Positions 34,069 to 46,289 of a stretch of 64,000 nucleotides of DNA are shown here, in pieces. The notes under the pieces are model-generated. The model made no database searches and was not told the DNA's origin. It saw only the letters and a program-made list of their open reading frames with translations. A program made the position numbers and the translations under genes. Numbering within the stretch: position 1 is the stretch's first letter; each line of letters opens with the position of its first letter. Source of the DNA: Prosapia bicincta (lineage: Eukaryota; Arthropoda; Insecta; Hemiptera; Cercopidae); the NCBI GenBank assembly GCA_036971475.1, contig JBAIZL010000002.1, positions 50,650,229-50,714,228 of the forward strand, written 5' to 3'.

Positions 34069-34191
34069 TAGCAACACTGTTTTCTTGTATTCGCTTATAT
34101 CACTTTCCCTATATCTACTTAAACTAGAATCTTACTTGGTATTTATGCATAAATACTAAGTAAGATTCTTGTTTAAGTACATATAGTGAAA

Positions 34192-34236
<45 letters not shown>
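33823..34236. repeat. Recent tandem duplication (203-bp period) of a palindrome plus (TA)n
   Basis: Two almost identical copies start with 'aaacttagcaacactgtttt' at 33861 and 34064. Each contains a palindrome of ~50-bp arms ('tatcactttccctatatcta' on the left, 'acatatagtgaaagtgata' on the right) centred on 'tttatgcataaat'. (TA)n tracts lie at 33823-33860, 33996-34063 and 34198-34236, followed by a run of T. The copies differ by a single C in the following TA tract. No hammerhead core is present, so this is a separate fold-back family C with the same (TA)n setting. Confidence 0.9.
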
Positions 34237-34250
<14 letters not shown>

Positions 34251-34358
34251 AATTTATATATATATATATATATACTGTATATATTAATATATTAAATATG
34301 GTGATATGTTTTCTTATAATATATAATAATTATTTCATTCTTGTTAGATAATTATTTT

Positions 34359-34440
34359 CCTGAAGATGCTGGTACTATTTTATCTGCGGAGAGCTTTGAA
34401 TAATATATGCAATAAAAGTATTCTTGTTTTTGAAATATTT
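34359..34440 (+). ncRNA. Degenerate family A hammerhead-like sequence with its 3' flank
   Basis: 'cctgaagatgctggtacta', then 'ctgcggagagctttgaat' aligns with the family A ribozyme. U7 is changed to A (tolerated), four of five stem II pairs remain and three stem I pairs remain. GAAA has become GGAG, which should abolish activity. The following 'aaagtattcttgtttttgaa' matches the outer arm of the 28.8 kb palindrome. This copy is single-sided rather than palindromic and lies between TA tracts. Confidence 0.55.
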
Positions 34441-34446
34441 TTAATT

Positions 34447-34450
<4 letters not shown>

Positions 34451-34521
<71 letters not shown>

Positions 34522-34535
34522 CGTGTGTGTGTGTA
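34451..34535. repeat. (TA)n-(GT)n compound microsatellite
   Basis: TA tract to about 34479, passing directly into (GT)n with two GC interruptions to about 34535. Confidence 0.95.
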
Positions 34536-34539
34536 AAAC

Positions 34540-35540
34540 TAGCTGCAAGTTTGAATACATCTTACAGTAGTAAGAAAATAGCTACGGCAGTTTTTAAGAG
34601 GGGCGTTCTCACGGAGGGCATTGGTGAGCGGAAGTAATATTCAGAGAGAAGGAGACATGAGATGATGGATTATATTAATATAAACAGATAATACTTGGAG
34701 ATATGTGGGGATGCAGGAAACTGTGAATGAAAACAAGTTAACAATTCAGACATAGCGGTATTCAATTTTATTATTTCTAAATTAAAATTATATAGTAATG
34801 ATTAATTAATTGCTTTGGTAGTTTTTTTGTTGTACAGCATTTTACATTGGGTTTCGACTTTTAATTTTGCTGGTTTTAATTTAGAATCCGGCATAAATTG
34901 GGTTAACTCTATGAAGGATTGGGTTGGGTGCTGAATATCCAAAGTACCAAAAGTCTTGTGTCACTTCCGGCCACCTGGTTGTGGTTTGCGATCTTGTGAC
35001 AGTGCTTTCACTACTCATTGTGAAAACGTTGCTAACATCAGTTTCTTACACTTTTCTTGAAAAAATTGACATTAGCACAGTACTACCAAAGGATGTAGGA
35101 AAGATATGGTGCTAGCTCACCTCCGAGGCTTTTGAAACCTACTTTTCTCCTCTTGGACTCTTTCCCATTTACTATGTGGCTATTGGCTCTTCTGACTCTC
35201 AGATCGCTGCTCATTAGAGATGACGAGTACCTGCCGTCTCATCTACATCGGAAATTCTGTCGTTATTTTTCACGCTGTGAACTTTCTACGATGGACGCTA
35301 CTTCACAGACTCTGTTCGGGCTGTGAACCCTGAGATAGCTGTTCCTAAGACAGTTTATTCACAAGCAGTCTTTATTGGTTAGCATGACACCTAATATTAA
35401 AATTTTCAACTCGGCGTCAGCTTAAAAAGAAGTTTACACTTTCTTGTAGAAAATAAAATGTAGGTTTTATATAATATAGATTTATATACCATTTGAGTTA
35501 CAGTGTTTGAAATTGAATATAAGTATACCCTTATAGCGTA
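34540..35540. other. No gene seen
   Basis: Open stretches at 34924-35115 and 35132-35326 (63-64 codons) are adjacent and moderately GC-rich but match no family I know. Confidence 0.4.
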
Positions 35541-35544
35541 CTTG

Positions 35545-35780
35545 CGATTTCAGAAGGGGAATCTGCAGACTAGTAGATGTGAAAGGGCAGACAACTGTCT
35601 ACTCCTCCTTTCCATCTACGCCCAGTGGGAAACTAAAAACAGTGGTTGCGACTGAATGGTACGAATTACGAATAGTAGCGAGGTTGGCCAACAATGAGTC
35701 AGTTAGCCCCCTTCCACTCTAAATGTCAAGTACGCTACTGCGCTTCTACTAGTCAAGTCTCTTGCTATATCTCATGACTA
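35545..35780 (+). repeat. Dispersed family E, copy 1
   Basis: Shares with 39860-40095, same strand, the ordered blocks 'agcgag(g/a)tt', 'caacaat', 'tgag', 'aaatgtcaa.ta/ag..actgc', 'gcttc/gac', 'agtcaagtctcttgc'. The upstream parts also correspond more weakly ('ctac', 'ccagtgg'). Noncoding and about 230 bp. The family is unknown. Confidence 0.6.
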
Positions 35781-38395
35781 TTAGATAATCATAGGATTTT
35801 CTTTACTGAACAAATCATAGGGTTTGTACAGAAACAAGTATGTTTATTTACTTTTGAACTCGTACTGTACATTTTCTGTTAAAATCATGTTAAAAATTTC
35901 AGTTAAAATATATTATCTACAAATATATTAGATAAACTTGTTGTACTTACAGTTTGTTTGTATTGTTTCTTCTTTTATTGTTATGTTGTGTGTGCGGTCT
36001 AAGTTTAAGATTAAACGTATTTTTAATTTTGTTTTCTAATGTATTTAGTTTTAAATGTTTTGTTATGTTTGCTTGTTTTCATTACTACACTGTAATACTA
36101 CATTAAGTTTGCTATGTTATTTGAGAAAAACAGTAATGTTTTTAATGGTTTAATGGAAACTATAATTTTCTCTTTTCAAGATTACATTGATTCCTATACA
36201 TTTTAAAATACATTTATTTTATATGTACTTTACCTGAATAAAGATTTAGGACTATTATCCTAATTACATATTTATTATTTTTTTTCAAATGGCTACTTTG
36301 AGTAGACTGTGATAATCCAGAAAGATAATTCCTTTTCTTAGAAACAAGACCTCATTTCCCACAATAGAAGTAAGCGGCTAAAGAATGCAAGGGTGTGTAC
36401 TAGTATCGTGAATAAAATTAGTTGTAACCGTATCGACAGCTGTGCCAGTTATTCGGCTGAAGTAACTTACAATGGTTTTAGTACCGTGGACAAATGTAAA
36501 TAATGAAGTGACAAATTGGTACACGTGGGTTGTCAAAACACGTTTCAGTCAGACACATGGCCAATGGTTCAAGGCTAGGGGGTTCATTAACATAACACTC
36601 ACTTGCGTTGTAAGTGGATTACTTTGGCAAGCATAAACAAGTAAAAGTGTTTAGGAGCCTTTTCCTTTTCCACTGAACAATAGGCCTATTGGCTTTCTAT
36701 AGAGTACTAAAACAATATGATCAATGTAGTTTATATAGTACAGTCCTAACCTATTTTAAATACCGCATCTTGTATAATATTATGTGTAGGCTAGTACTAA
36801 TAAACATAACGATTAAAGAACAGAACTTATAATTTTATACGTACAGGACAATCGCATAAAGTTCTTCAGTTATCGCTCTTTATGTTCTATTAAAATAATC
36901 TTAAATCTGAAGAATTTCTGGTTAGCTCAGATTTTATACATGTGTCTGCTTGCGTGTTAGTTAATGCGTGTTGAATACGAAACAAATTATTGAAATGTCG
37001 GAAACCACAATCATCACAGAAACATAACCTAGCTTTAAAAACACATACGAAATTTACAAACTTAGGAGGCTGTCAAAGCAATAGCCGTTTTTACTCTTCC
37101 CTTTACTACAGTGTGGTAGTGTAAAAAGAAAGCAAAAATTTGCCATAAAACATACGCAACAGCTAAGAGAAAAAACAACACGTTAAAAAGGAAATGTTAT
37201 TAAAAATTAATAATAAAAATTAAATAGAAATGCATACTTCAAACTTATCATTTTAATGTTAAAAATTACAAGCCGTTATTTAATACAACGTGTTTACTAC
37301 TAAACAATATACGAGTATATATATATATATATTAATTTGTCTAGAAAGGTAATTTCTTGCAAACATTTCAAAAAGTATCATGTTCAAAAAATTCCTATGA
37401 AAGTTATATTCAGATATTTTTTTTCGATGGTTCTTATACATAATTCTAACTTTTTGTTCAGAAATGCATCGCTATTCAAGGTTAAAACTGGACTTAATTA
37501 ACTGACAGTATTTAAACTGAAAACGTTATTTGTTTTTTTAATAATCGGCAAATATAGATTGAATATTGCTTTTGATTTAGTAAACTGTGTTTGTGAAACG
37601 AAGACAAGACTTTTACAAAACTCGTTATTATAGTTAAATGAACTTATCTGGTGTTGAATACACAGCTGAATTGGATACTGGTTGAATATTGGAACGCTTT
37701 TCGGAATATCCTAGCAATCTCTTGTAACAGGTTTTCTTGAATTCATTTTTTGTTTAAAGATAATGAAAACACACATCTTACTTCGTGTATATAATGCGTT
37801 TTTTAACAAGAAATCTGTAAACAAAGACGAAGACAACAAAGTAGGTCATTATTCAATGATCTAAGGAATTATATAGAATTATCTATTGAAAGTAAAATTA
37901 TTATTAGTATTACTATTAAATTAATTAGTAAAAACTATAATAAATAAATTATTAGTATAAATATACTGCAGTTGTATGTACCTACCACTTGTTTTATTGC
38001 TATTCCGAGAAGGATTCCATTTCTTTGTAATATGTGTAGTTTGCCTGCAGATTCCCATCGACTGTTTAATGGATATTTTAGGGATATTTTCCATCTGGGA
38101 TTACTAAGGGCGTTCGCACAGTAGATGATAAATTCTTCCTCAGGGGTAACAACATGATACAATGTTCAAGTTAGTGATGTGTCGTCGTTAGGTCAAACAT
38201 ACATCTGTTGTTAGATTGCTATTGCGCATATGTAGTGAAAGAAACTTTTCGGAGATAGGAAAGGGTTTTATTTTAAAATCGTCTACAATGAAAATTGTGT
38301 AATTTAAAAACCAAGAAGTTATTTAATTATTTTTCCGCTGTCTAAGCTACCAAAAGCCTTTGACTCACTTTGGCTCTTGTGATCCATCTTAGTTT
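35781..38395. other. No gene called; one open stretch noted
   Basis: AT-rich. A 75-codon minus-strand frame (37935-38162) reads like a globular sequence, with a weak donor-like 'gtaggt' at its 3' end, but no motif is recognised. Confidence 0.4.
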
Positions 38396-38399
38396 TACA

Positions 38400-38530
38400 T
38401 ACGCAATAGTTATGTCCATACCGCGAGTGGGGAATTCAAGATGGGTTATCCATGACATCCAAGTATTCAGGACTTCCCATGAATAATCAGAAGGCTGTGA
38501 AATGAAAAGTGAAACGGGATGAAAAACATG
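38400..38530 (+). repeat. Dispersed family H, copy 2
   Basis: 'ccataccgcgagtggggaat', 'tcaagatgggttatccatg', 'acatccaa' aligns with 8085-8130. Later 'aaggctgtga' and 'gaaacggga' blocks correspond to 8123-8155. Confidence 0.5.
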
Positions 38531-39859
38531 CTTGGAAAATTCCCGCTATTGATCATGCAGGACCCTTAGTAAGGTGACAATACGTTTAAAACCCATCGAG
38601 GCCCTTACAGATGTAGGCTAACACGTAACTACATGTTACGGAATTACATCCTTAAATTAAATAAACTCTTTTCTCATCCTGACATTTGTCTACCGTTTGT
38701 CTAAAATTAATTACCTTTATAAGCTTCCGTGTGGCAAAAACTAGCAAACAAGTATCACATCTGTCAAGCAGTTTCGAACAGAAAGTATTCGGACAGTTAT
38801 ACCTGTGTGAATTGTAAGGAAGAGTTTTTAAAATGTGCAATGCAAATCTACTACGAAAGTAAAACGTTTGCCTTCCATAAGCAAAATCCCCGCCAGTTGC
38901 AATTCTTGTTGAGATGTGTAATGCAACTTGACCTGCAAGTCTTGTACAGTTTCCATTGTAATGCAATACTTACCGATTTTGTGTAAGCCTCTTACAGTAA
39001 TGCGTATTGAGGAAACAAATACCATGACTAATTATGAGTAACCAGGCAGGCAGGTATTCTTTCTTAACAATTACATACCTTTGTATTCACGAGCTCTTAG
39101 TTTTCCAGTGCTTTTACCTCTGATATATGTTGGCCCTAAATGTTTCTCTCTGTTATACGTATATTGCCGTTTACTGTTGAAAATCTGTAAAAATAAATAA
39201 CGTGATTATAAATTTATAGAATTTTTCCTCTGCAAACCCCATTTTGGTTTTTTTTTTTTTAATAAACGTCATCTCGTTACTGTTTTATATATTAGCAGAC
39301 CAAAAGGTTTTATCGTGAATACCATTTTCCTTCATGGCCTTCAATCCATGCGTACGCAAAGAATTAATCTTTGGCAATATTTGTCTGGTTGTGATTTTTG
39401 TTTAAAACAAAGGAATTGTTACATAAACTATTTTTTCTTCACGAAGAATAGTGTTATTATTGTTATTTTATAACCTCGATCTACTATGGATCATGTTAAA
39501 TACAATCTTTTATGTTGCTTTAGCCATAGATTATTCCCCAGTACCTCTTCATATTTTGTATTGTATTCTTTCTGTATCTTTTCTGAGGGGCTCGGCTCAG
39601 CAGCCTAGTGTGAGCCTATTACTCTTTAAAAAGTTTTAGTAATCGACAGGTTCGCTAAATCGTCTAAAAGCCGCTATTGTTACCTTTGGCGACATTTTAA
39701 CGAAAGCTACACAGCCGTCACTGAACCAGAGGTATTAATGAGAAACATGGTAACCCTGCTCAGTCCAGTTGTTAAGGTATTCCTTGTTTTAACGAACCTT
39801 CTGTCCATCTTTGACTTTAACTGGCAAAATATAACTCACAAGATATACCAAGAGACTTT
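38531..39859. other. No gene called
   Basis: At 38652-38986 both strands are open for 65-104 codons. Because the two strands are open together and no family motif appears, I do not call a gene. An internal 'gtgcaatgcaa'/'gtgtaatgcaa' repeat lies here. Confidence 0.4.
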
Positions 39860-40095
39860 AGATACGTAGGAGTGGAGTTTCCCAATTAAAGGAAGTGGAA
39901 AGCCAGAGACCCACCTCTAGACACAGTGGTAATCGACCCACAGTAGATACGAGACACAGTGGTAATCGACCCACAGTAGATACGTACAGCAGCGAGATTC
40001 AACAATCACTGAGTTTGCGGACTCACCTACCTCTATAAATGTCAAACAGGCCACTGCGCATCGACTTGTCAAATCTCTTGCAATGTCTTGGACAA
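39860..40095 (+). repeat. Dispersed family E, copy 2, with internal 33-bp duplication
   Basis: Aligns with 35545-35780 (see there). This copy carries an exact direct duplication of 33 bp ('agacacagtggtaatcgacc' plus 'cacagtagatacg') at about 39919-39984. The duplication is very recent compared with the divergence between the E copies. Confidence 0.65.
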
Positions 40096-40879
40096 TACCT
40101 TTCTAATTTTAATTCTATTAAAATAAATAAGGTTTATTAAAATTCACCTTGTATATTTTATAAACTCTAGGCTTATATTAGTTCTGGAAAAACTGTAAAA
40201 TAGCGAATTTATAGTGAAAATATTGCTGTAAATCAATGTCGCAACTTTAACTTATTTATCGTTACAAACGTTTACGAATTAGTTTGTTTTGAAGAGAAAA
40301 ATTAGAGGGGTTGAAAGTTATTGAAGGAGTCATGTACTGTGGCAAAATATACAACCAAACATTTTAAGGAATTTTCGAAATTCACGATTGATGTGAATCA
40401 GTTATTTAAACAACTGTATTCTTTAATTTTAGAAAATACTTTTAAAAAATACGATATTAATTTTTATATTTTAAACTAAGGATGAAGTTACTTATAATAT
40501 TAAAAGAAAAATTATAACAGTAATTAATATCGTGGGAGTAGTTATTTGGGAATGTCTCGAGCTAGAGGATTTTGTGTTTGGAGTAGGGCCAAACGTCTTT
40601 GAGAGAAATATTATTCTTTTGACAAATATGTTTAATGTAGTAAGCTACGTTAGCGCACGTGCCTACACGTACTAAAAACAGTACTGTACTATGTGGTTAC
40701 TCGAACATTAGCAGTATATTATTCGTTTGAAATTTGCTTCAGACATTTACCGCAATAAATATGTCAGCAACTTTAAAACTGGCTGTCGTTTGGTTGTAAT
40801 GTTTTCTATAGCATTTTTTTTAATATCCAAAAATTTAACATCGTTAAAAGTAACTAACGATTGTCATACTTTTAATATG

Positions 40880-40882
<3 letters not shown>

Positions 40883-40941
<59 letters not shown>
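40883..40941. repeat. (TA)n, 59 bp
   Basis: TA tract followed by 'actgtatatata'. It creates overlapping YI-repeat open frames that are not genes. Confidence 0.95.
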
Positions 40942-40942
<1 letters not shown>

Positions 40943-43640
40943 TGTATATATATGTTCCTTTGTAGTGGAATCAGTGATGGTCATTATTGATTATGAAATA
41001 CTTAACAAGGTTTCTAATAATAGTAAAAGCGTCCTACTAAGTCGGCTAAAACATTTTCTGCCTGAGTTACTATATTTCACACTAAAAATAATATGCCGTT
41101 AATTAACGTTCCTGTTTATTTATTTTTAAAACTAAGTGATCGCTATTTAAAGATTTTGACTTGTCTTGAATTCTTCATGGGACAAATCTTGCCAGGTCTT
41201 TGCGCCGACACTGCCTGATTCAATTCTCCACCGTCCGTCACACTCTGACAATATAACTCCGAGAACGTGTTCGGCTAGACAGACAGTTATTTGGCATAGT
41301 CATGTGTACAGCTGGGCAAAATGTGACGTGTGATTAAGTAAACTCACACAAAATGTTATAAGCTGGAGTGGGACTGAACAGAGATAGGACGTAAAGCTAA
41401 CTATAACAGTAGATTTTTAGTGGCGGTCTACAGTACTGTATTACAGTTAGTTTGTTCATTTTATCTCTGGAGCTTGGACCTTACCGGTGCAGGCGTAATC
41501 TGTAATGTTTACTTCTGATCATGGGTAGGATAATGAATAACACGAAACACCTTCCAACCACAGCACTTTTTTGTTAACCTTATTTACATTTCGGTGGCAA
41601 AGCAACTATGATAAAATGAATCAAGTTAATAATTAAACTTTTATCTAAAAACATCCTTTACAACTCTCAAAGTTGGATCTAAAGTGGTGACACCAATTCT
41701 GATCAAAGTTTTGAGGAATATAGCTCATAATCTGACTTACAATTGCTGACAAGAACTGAGTATGATGGATATTGTTTTAGAAGGTGTATATCTGGTTCTT
41801 CGAAAACGGCTCTTGCGTACGTTTCTCCACAGCAAAATATAAATTTCCATTTTCGATATATCACGTACTAATTTATTTAATAAATATTTTCACACAATCT
41901 ACATAAAATAAAACTTGAAAATTTAAAATCACATACTTGAATAATTTTTTTTCAACTAACTTTTTGTTTGGAAAATAAAACCTCATTCTAAAAGTTCTTT
42001 ATGAATTGTTAATTTTATTAAACGTGGAGAAAACTCGTTGTGCACGGAGTTAGTCGAATTAAAATACTACATTTACAAGGAAATAATGCAGCTTCTTTAA
42101 AGCCCAAGTTAAAAAACGTGGTACAATGATTATTGGAGGCGACTTGAGTTAATTTAAATTGACCCGTTATGCAGTTGATTCGCCACTTCTGGGTTACTGG
42201 TTGTCTGTGAATTAAAATCATATCAGACAAAAACTTTTAATAGTTTTCAATTTATTGCATAAATCTACATATAGTATTGTTATTTTTTTAGTCGCTGTTT
42301 ATCAAACTCTGTGTTCAAATTGAAAAGATTTTTTAAGTACAATACGTTTATATAAAATAATCAAATATTTGGCTTTTAAAACAAATTCCTATCAAGTTGT
42401 TTCTACCCTTTCGTGTCAAAGGTTAAGTTAAAGGTGGATTTAAATTAAGATATATCTCTCTGATAAGCAGTAGTATTGTACATTTTGTAGTAGATGGCTA
42501 AATGCTTGTAAAGTAGTTCTTAGTTTAATGGTAAGCCAAACATATAGGAGTGTTATCGTTAGAAGTTATCAAATCATAGACACGTCGTTTACACTTTATA
42601 TAAAAGAGGTACGAAAAATATTTTTATTAAGTGAAAAAAAAGTTATGCTAGTAAAAACGATGGTTTAAAATAGACAGCAAAATCAATAGCCTAAAATAGT
42701 ATTAGTTTTCCATATACGAGTATATTCGAAAGAATTGAAATTTCAATAAATATTGTAGTAGCGTTAGGTTTAACGGCAATGTAGGAGCTCTTCAGCTCGC
42801 TCAAGCTACCTTGTGTGACTTTTGCTCTATGAAAGAGTGACATCATCCCTACTGGATGTAGAAACAAGCAGTGTTAACGAATGTCCTGCCGTCGCCTACG
42901 TATCACATATGTTCGAAAGTTTTATCCGATTTATAACCTTGTTTCACGTACCTGGCGCCTGGTTCCCACACGATTTATTCCTTCTAAATTTCATTGTTTC
43001 TACTAGCCTTCTGACAAGAACGTGGTATAAATAAATCCGTATGGTTTCAACGTCTCTATATTTTCATTATTTCATTCTAGATGCAAGGTAGTATTTAAAA
43101 CTTCATTTAGTCTACAATTTTTTCAAAACGTTTTTACTTTAAAAATTGTCACGTGAATGCAGATAGTAAAACTGCATAGTGAGCTCTTGTACAAGATTTT
43201 ACAAGACGGGTAAATTTGTAGATAATAAACGTCTTGAACAGACGGCCAGTCTTAAATATTAATGCTGTGCTTTAGACTTCTGAATTGGTCTAACCCAATG
43301 TAAAAATATCAATGCGATTTTCGTTGCTACTTATAGTTAATTTAATAACGTATTATTTTGTTATACATTCAAATATATTTCTAGTTATTTGGGTGTTATT
43401 GAAATTATAATTTACCATCGACCAAATAATTTAATCATAGTTGACTTTATAAAATCGTAAGAAAGCTAAAGTGTGTGTTACCTTAGTGCTATTTTATTTG
43501 TTCACCCTTTTTTTGCACACTCGCTCACAGAAAATGACAAGAGCACTGTCTAACATCGAGTAGAAGCAAAGGTCTATACCTGCTCTTATGGATCTTTATC
43601 CATAACCACTTGTATTTTTATTGATATTTAGCCATTGAAA
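40942..43640. other. No gene seen
   Basis: A GC-richer patch at 41190-41540 and another at 42780-43030 were read in all frames without recognising a product. Confidence 0.45.
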
Positions 43641-44031
43641 GCGGTAGCCATGCCCTTGAACCTCTTCCAATTATTGCGGATAGCGATAAACGTCCTTTAC
43701 TCGCCATTTTTTGGCGTCCTTGTACCTTCCCCAATTATTGCAGTTACAGTATATGATTTACACTTATAAATGGTTTACAATTATATATGCTTTACACTAA
43801 TATATGGTTTACACCAGATGGCCGTTGTTCTATCTGACCCTAGGATAAGGTCATAAAATGCTGACAATAGCAGGCCGTAGCTCAACTTTATTTCCACAGT
43901 AAGGTCGTGAGATATGACTTACACTAGATGGTCGTTGCCCAATCTGGCTCTAGAATAAGGCCAAAGAAGGGCTTACAGTAGCAGCCCCGTAGCTCAACTT
44001 TCCCTCCGTAGTAAGGTCATAAGATGGCTTA
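43640..44031 (+). repeat. Short nested tandem repeats, target of the Harbinger insertion
   Basis: Three layers. (1) 'cttgaacctcttccaattat' and 'cttgtaccttccccaattat' at about 43658 and 43720. (2) Four ~17-bp units of the type 'tggtttaca.t.tatatatg' at 43750-43815. (3) A ~117-bp unit starting 'acaccagatggccgttgttc' (43811) and 'acactagatggtcgttgccc' (43931), each holding 'gcaggccgtagctcaactt' or close variants and 'aaggtcataa(a/g)atg'. The third copy of the 117-bp unit is split by the 44032-44794 element. Confidence 0.75.
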
Positions 44032-44794
44032 GAGCCTCCGCACACGGGTCGACGCTCGAAGTGGTCGACTTGAGAAAAATCGCTCCCCTCCACTCAACTT
44101 CCTACGTCGTGGTATTGGGGGTCCGCAGACGGGGCGTTTTGTGCTCGTCAAAAACCGAGCAGTTCCTCGTCCCCTGCTTTCCTCGTCTCGTGAGATCGGT
44201 AGTGCACGGTATTTATCGAGAGAATCGCGTGATTCTACGTCATGGAGGTAATTATAATTTCATTTTCTTTCTTTTTTTTTGTGCTTCATTAATGTTTACA
44301 GATTTTTTTAAATGACCAGTGAATGTTATGTTCGTTGATTGTATTACTGAAACTTTTAGTAAATGTTTAAATTGTAGTAGTTTAATTTTAAATTAGTTGT
44401 GGTGTATGAATCTTTCGACATTTTGTAAAATGCTAAAAATTTAGTGTCACTCTGTTTCAGTTCTTTTACACCAACAAATATCCGAGTAATAAAATTACGT
44501 TCAATATAAGGATGCACCCATAATCTACGTTTATTTCTTTTCAAGCGCCGGTACTACAAAAACATCACAAAGTCTTCCTCATCACTACTTGAACTGCTAA
44601 TTTTTTTACTTTCTGGGTTTAAAAAATGCGGAGGAGGTCAGTTCTGGTCGCGAGATGCAAACAAACTGAAGTCGACCAATGTGCGGATGACAGACACACG
44701 AGACGCAGATATCGCACAAGACGAGAGAGACGCGCGAACCTCTCGAGGAGTCATGTGCTGAGGCTCTTAACAATCGACTCGTGTGCAGAGGCTC
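44032..44794. mobile_element. PIF/Harbinger-type DNA transposon, 763 bp, internally deleted
   Basis: The terminal inverted repeats begin 'gagcctccgcacacgggtcg' on the left. The right end, reverse complemented, begins 'gagcctctgcacacgagtcg'. Flanks are TTA (44029-44031) and TCA (44795-44797), consistent with a mutated 3-bp TWA target duplication. That duplication size and preference are characteristic of PIF/Harbinger. Comparison with the neighbouring 117-bp unit copy ('gacttacactagatgg') shows the empty site would read 'ggcttacactagattg', so the insertion is directly demonstrated. Both ends are CpG-rich (44032-44250 and 44626-44794) against an AT-rich centre. The centre holds a transposase relic on the minus strand. 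A short 'catggag|gtaatt' start-plus-donor arrangement lies at 44239-44252 on the plus strand. The MYB-like partner gene and the catalytic DDE region are missing. Confidence 0.9.
44395..44599 (-). pseudogene. PIF/Harbinger transposase, N-terminal fragment
   Basis: The minus strand encodes an acidic, serine-rich start (SSSSDEEDFV), one in-frame TAG, then KRNKRRLWVHPYIERN and KFLAFYKMSKDSY. An acidic N terminus followed by a basic RR.WVHP box and an F..YFRMS-type box about 25-30 residues later is the standard opening of Harbinger transposases. These are nucleases that cut and paste the element together with a MYB-like protein. The rest of the protein, including the DDE catalytic residues, is deleted. 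It is antisense to the element's left-to-right orientation as given here and lies wholly inside the 44032-44794 TIRs. Confidence 0.85.
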
Positions 44795-44797
44795 TCA

Positions 44798-44880
44798 CGC
44801 TAGATTGCCGTTTCCCAATCTGACCTGTATAATAAGATCAAAAAGGACTTACAACAGCAGGCCGTAGCTCAACCAGACCA
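44798..44880 (+). repeat. Right half of the split 117-bp unit
   Basis: 'gctagattgccgtttcccaa', 'tctgacctgtataataag' and 'gcaggccgtagctcaacc' continue the unit interrupted at 44031. Confidence 0.8.
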
Positions 44881-45947
44881 CTAACTGTATAGGCGCATAA
44901 ATCACCCACACTACTTAGACAATATTTATAGTCTCAAAATAAATTAATAACATTTTGATTAATTACATAGTTTTTTATTTTCTTTTTCGTTTTGTTTATT
45001 TTAACGTATTTAACAAGAAAACATCTCGTAGTTAAAACTAGAAATTATTTTTGCTATCAACTTTCATGATCTTAGTTGGGGTTTAACTAAGAAATCATAT
45101 TTTACTCGAACTTCCTTCGATCATGGTCTGATGTTATCTGTGCACAAGAAGGGATCCGCAGATGAGTGGTACCAGTCGTATCTCGTCATCTAACTGCTAT
45201 ACGGTCAGTTTATTCATAATTTAACTCGCTATCATACTACGCTATCGGGTTGAAAGCATGTTTAAATTTATCGGCTCGTAACATAACCGGTGACATTTAT
45301 TGCAACTTAATTTACAAGAGCTAGCTACCTTAACCGAGACTTTCACTTACGTGAAATTTATTGCCGTTTGTGTTTTATGTGTTTTTATTGTTCATGTAGG
45401 CCTAATACTTGGAAGCACTATAAACCCTACACAATATTTTATCACCTAAGGAATATTTTTATATTTTAATTTTCGAAAATCTTAATTTAAATGCAACGAG
45501 TAACATTTAAAATCTGTGATTTGAAATCTTTACAGTTCAGCTAATATCTTCCGATCTCGCAATGTGGTGGCTATTCTACAAAACTACATCAAAAAGATTT
45601 GTTACAAATTACAAATACAATGATTATGTAGGGGGGATGACGCTTGTAGAATACTCTAATTCGGTTTAAGTGATTAAAAATATCAACATGTTTGAAACTA
45701 ACTGTAATGAACTGAATACAATACAAATAATATTTACTATTTGATAAATAATTAAGAACAATATAATATTTGTTATAAACTCAATTATAGATTCCACTTA
45801 GGCTATTTAGAAAAGTAATGTCTTCTTATGAGCAAAGGGCTACGTATTATTTCCCCTAGAGAATGACGCTTTTATAAGTATAATATTTTACATTATAAAT
45901 ATTATTATAGGCTACATTATTTTTTGTTGTAGTTTGAAAGGGATCAT
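44881..45947. other. No gene seen
   Basis: AT-rich spacer between the Harbinger-split repeat and a possible exon. Nothing recognisable. Confidence 0.45.
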
Positions 45948-46125
45948 CTACAATTGTGTTTCATCGTCTATTACGCATAAGAAAGGATTGTGAAGGCTGT
46001 TATAATTGAGGCTTCTAGTAGATATTATTGGATCTGTCATGGATTCACGTGTATATGGTTTAGAATCTGGAATATACCTTCTCTCTTCTGGCACCATAAA
46101 AACTTGTGTAAATTCGTTACAAACG
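45948..46125 (-). CDS. Possible 3'-terminal exon of an unknown gene
   Basis: On the minus strand, a branch-point-like 'cctaac', a pyrimidine-rich tract ('cttccatttgttactcttat') and an AG at 46127-46126 precede an open frame of about 58 codons ending in TAG at 45948. The peptide includes FTQVFMVPEERRYIPDSKP and ends CVIDDETQL. The last residues, TQL, fit a class I PDZ-binding motif, as found at the ends of many membrane proteins. The stretch is non-repetitive and has balanced composition. An AATAAT-type signal follows within about 40 nt. I cannot name the gene, and a chance open frame is quite possible. Confidence 0.25.
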
Positions 46126-46289
46126 CTTGTAAACATAAGAGTAACAAATGGAAGATGTGATAGTCGTTAGGCACGACTAAGAGATAAGGCATCCAGTATG
46201 ACTATTATTGCTGAGAAGGATAGAAACTTATTGTGAATTAAACAGAATTAAAATAGGGTTACAAAGGTAAATAATATTGCTGCGTGATT

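Noticed and set aside
38652..38986. Overlapping 104- and 85-codon frames on opposite strands
   Set aside because: Simultaneous openness on both strands, no family motif and an internal short repeat make a real gene unlikely.
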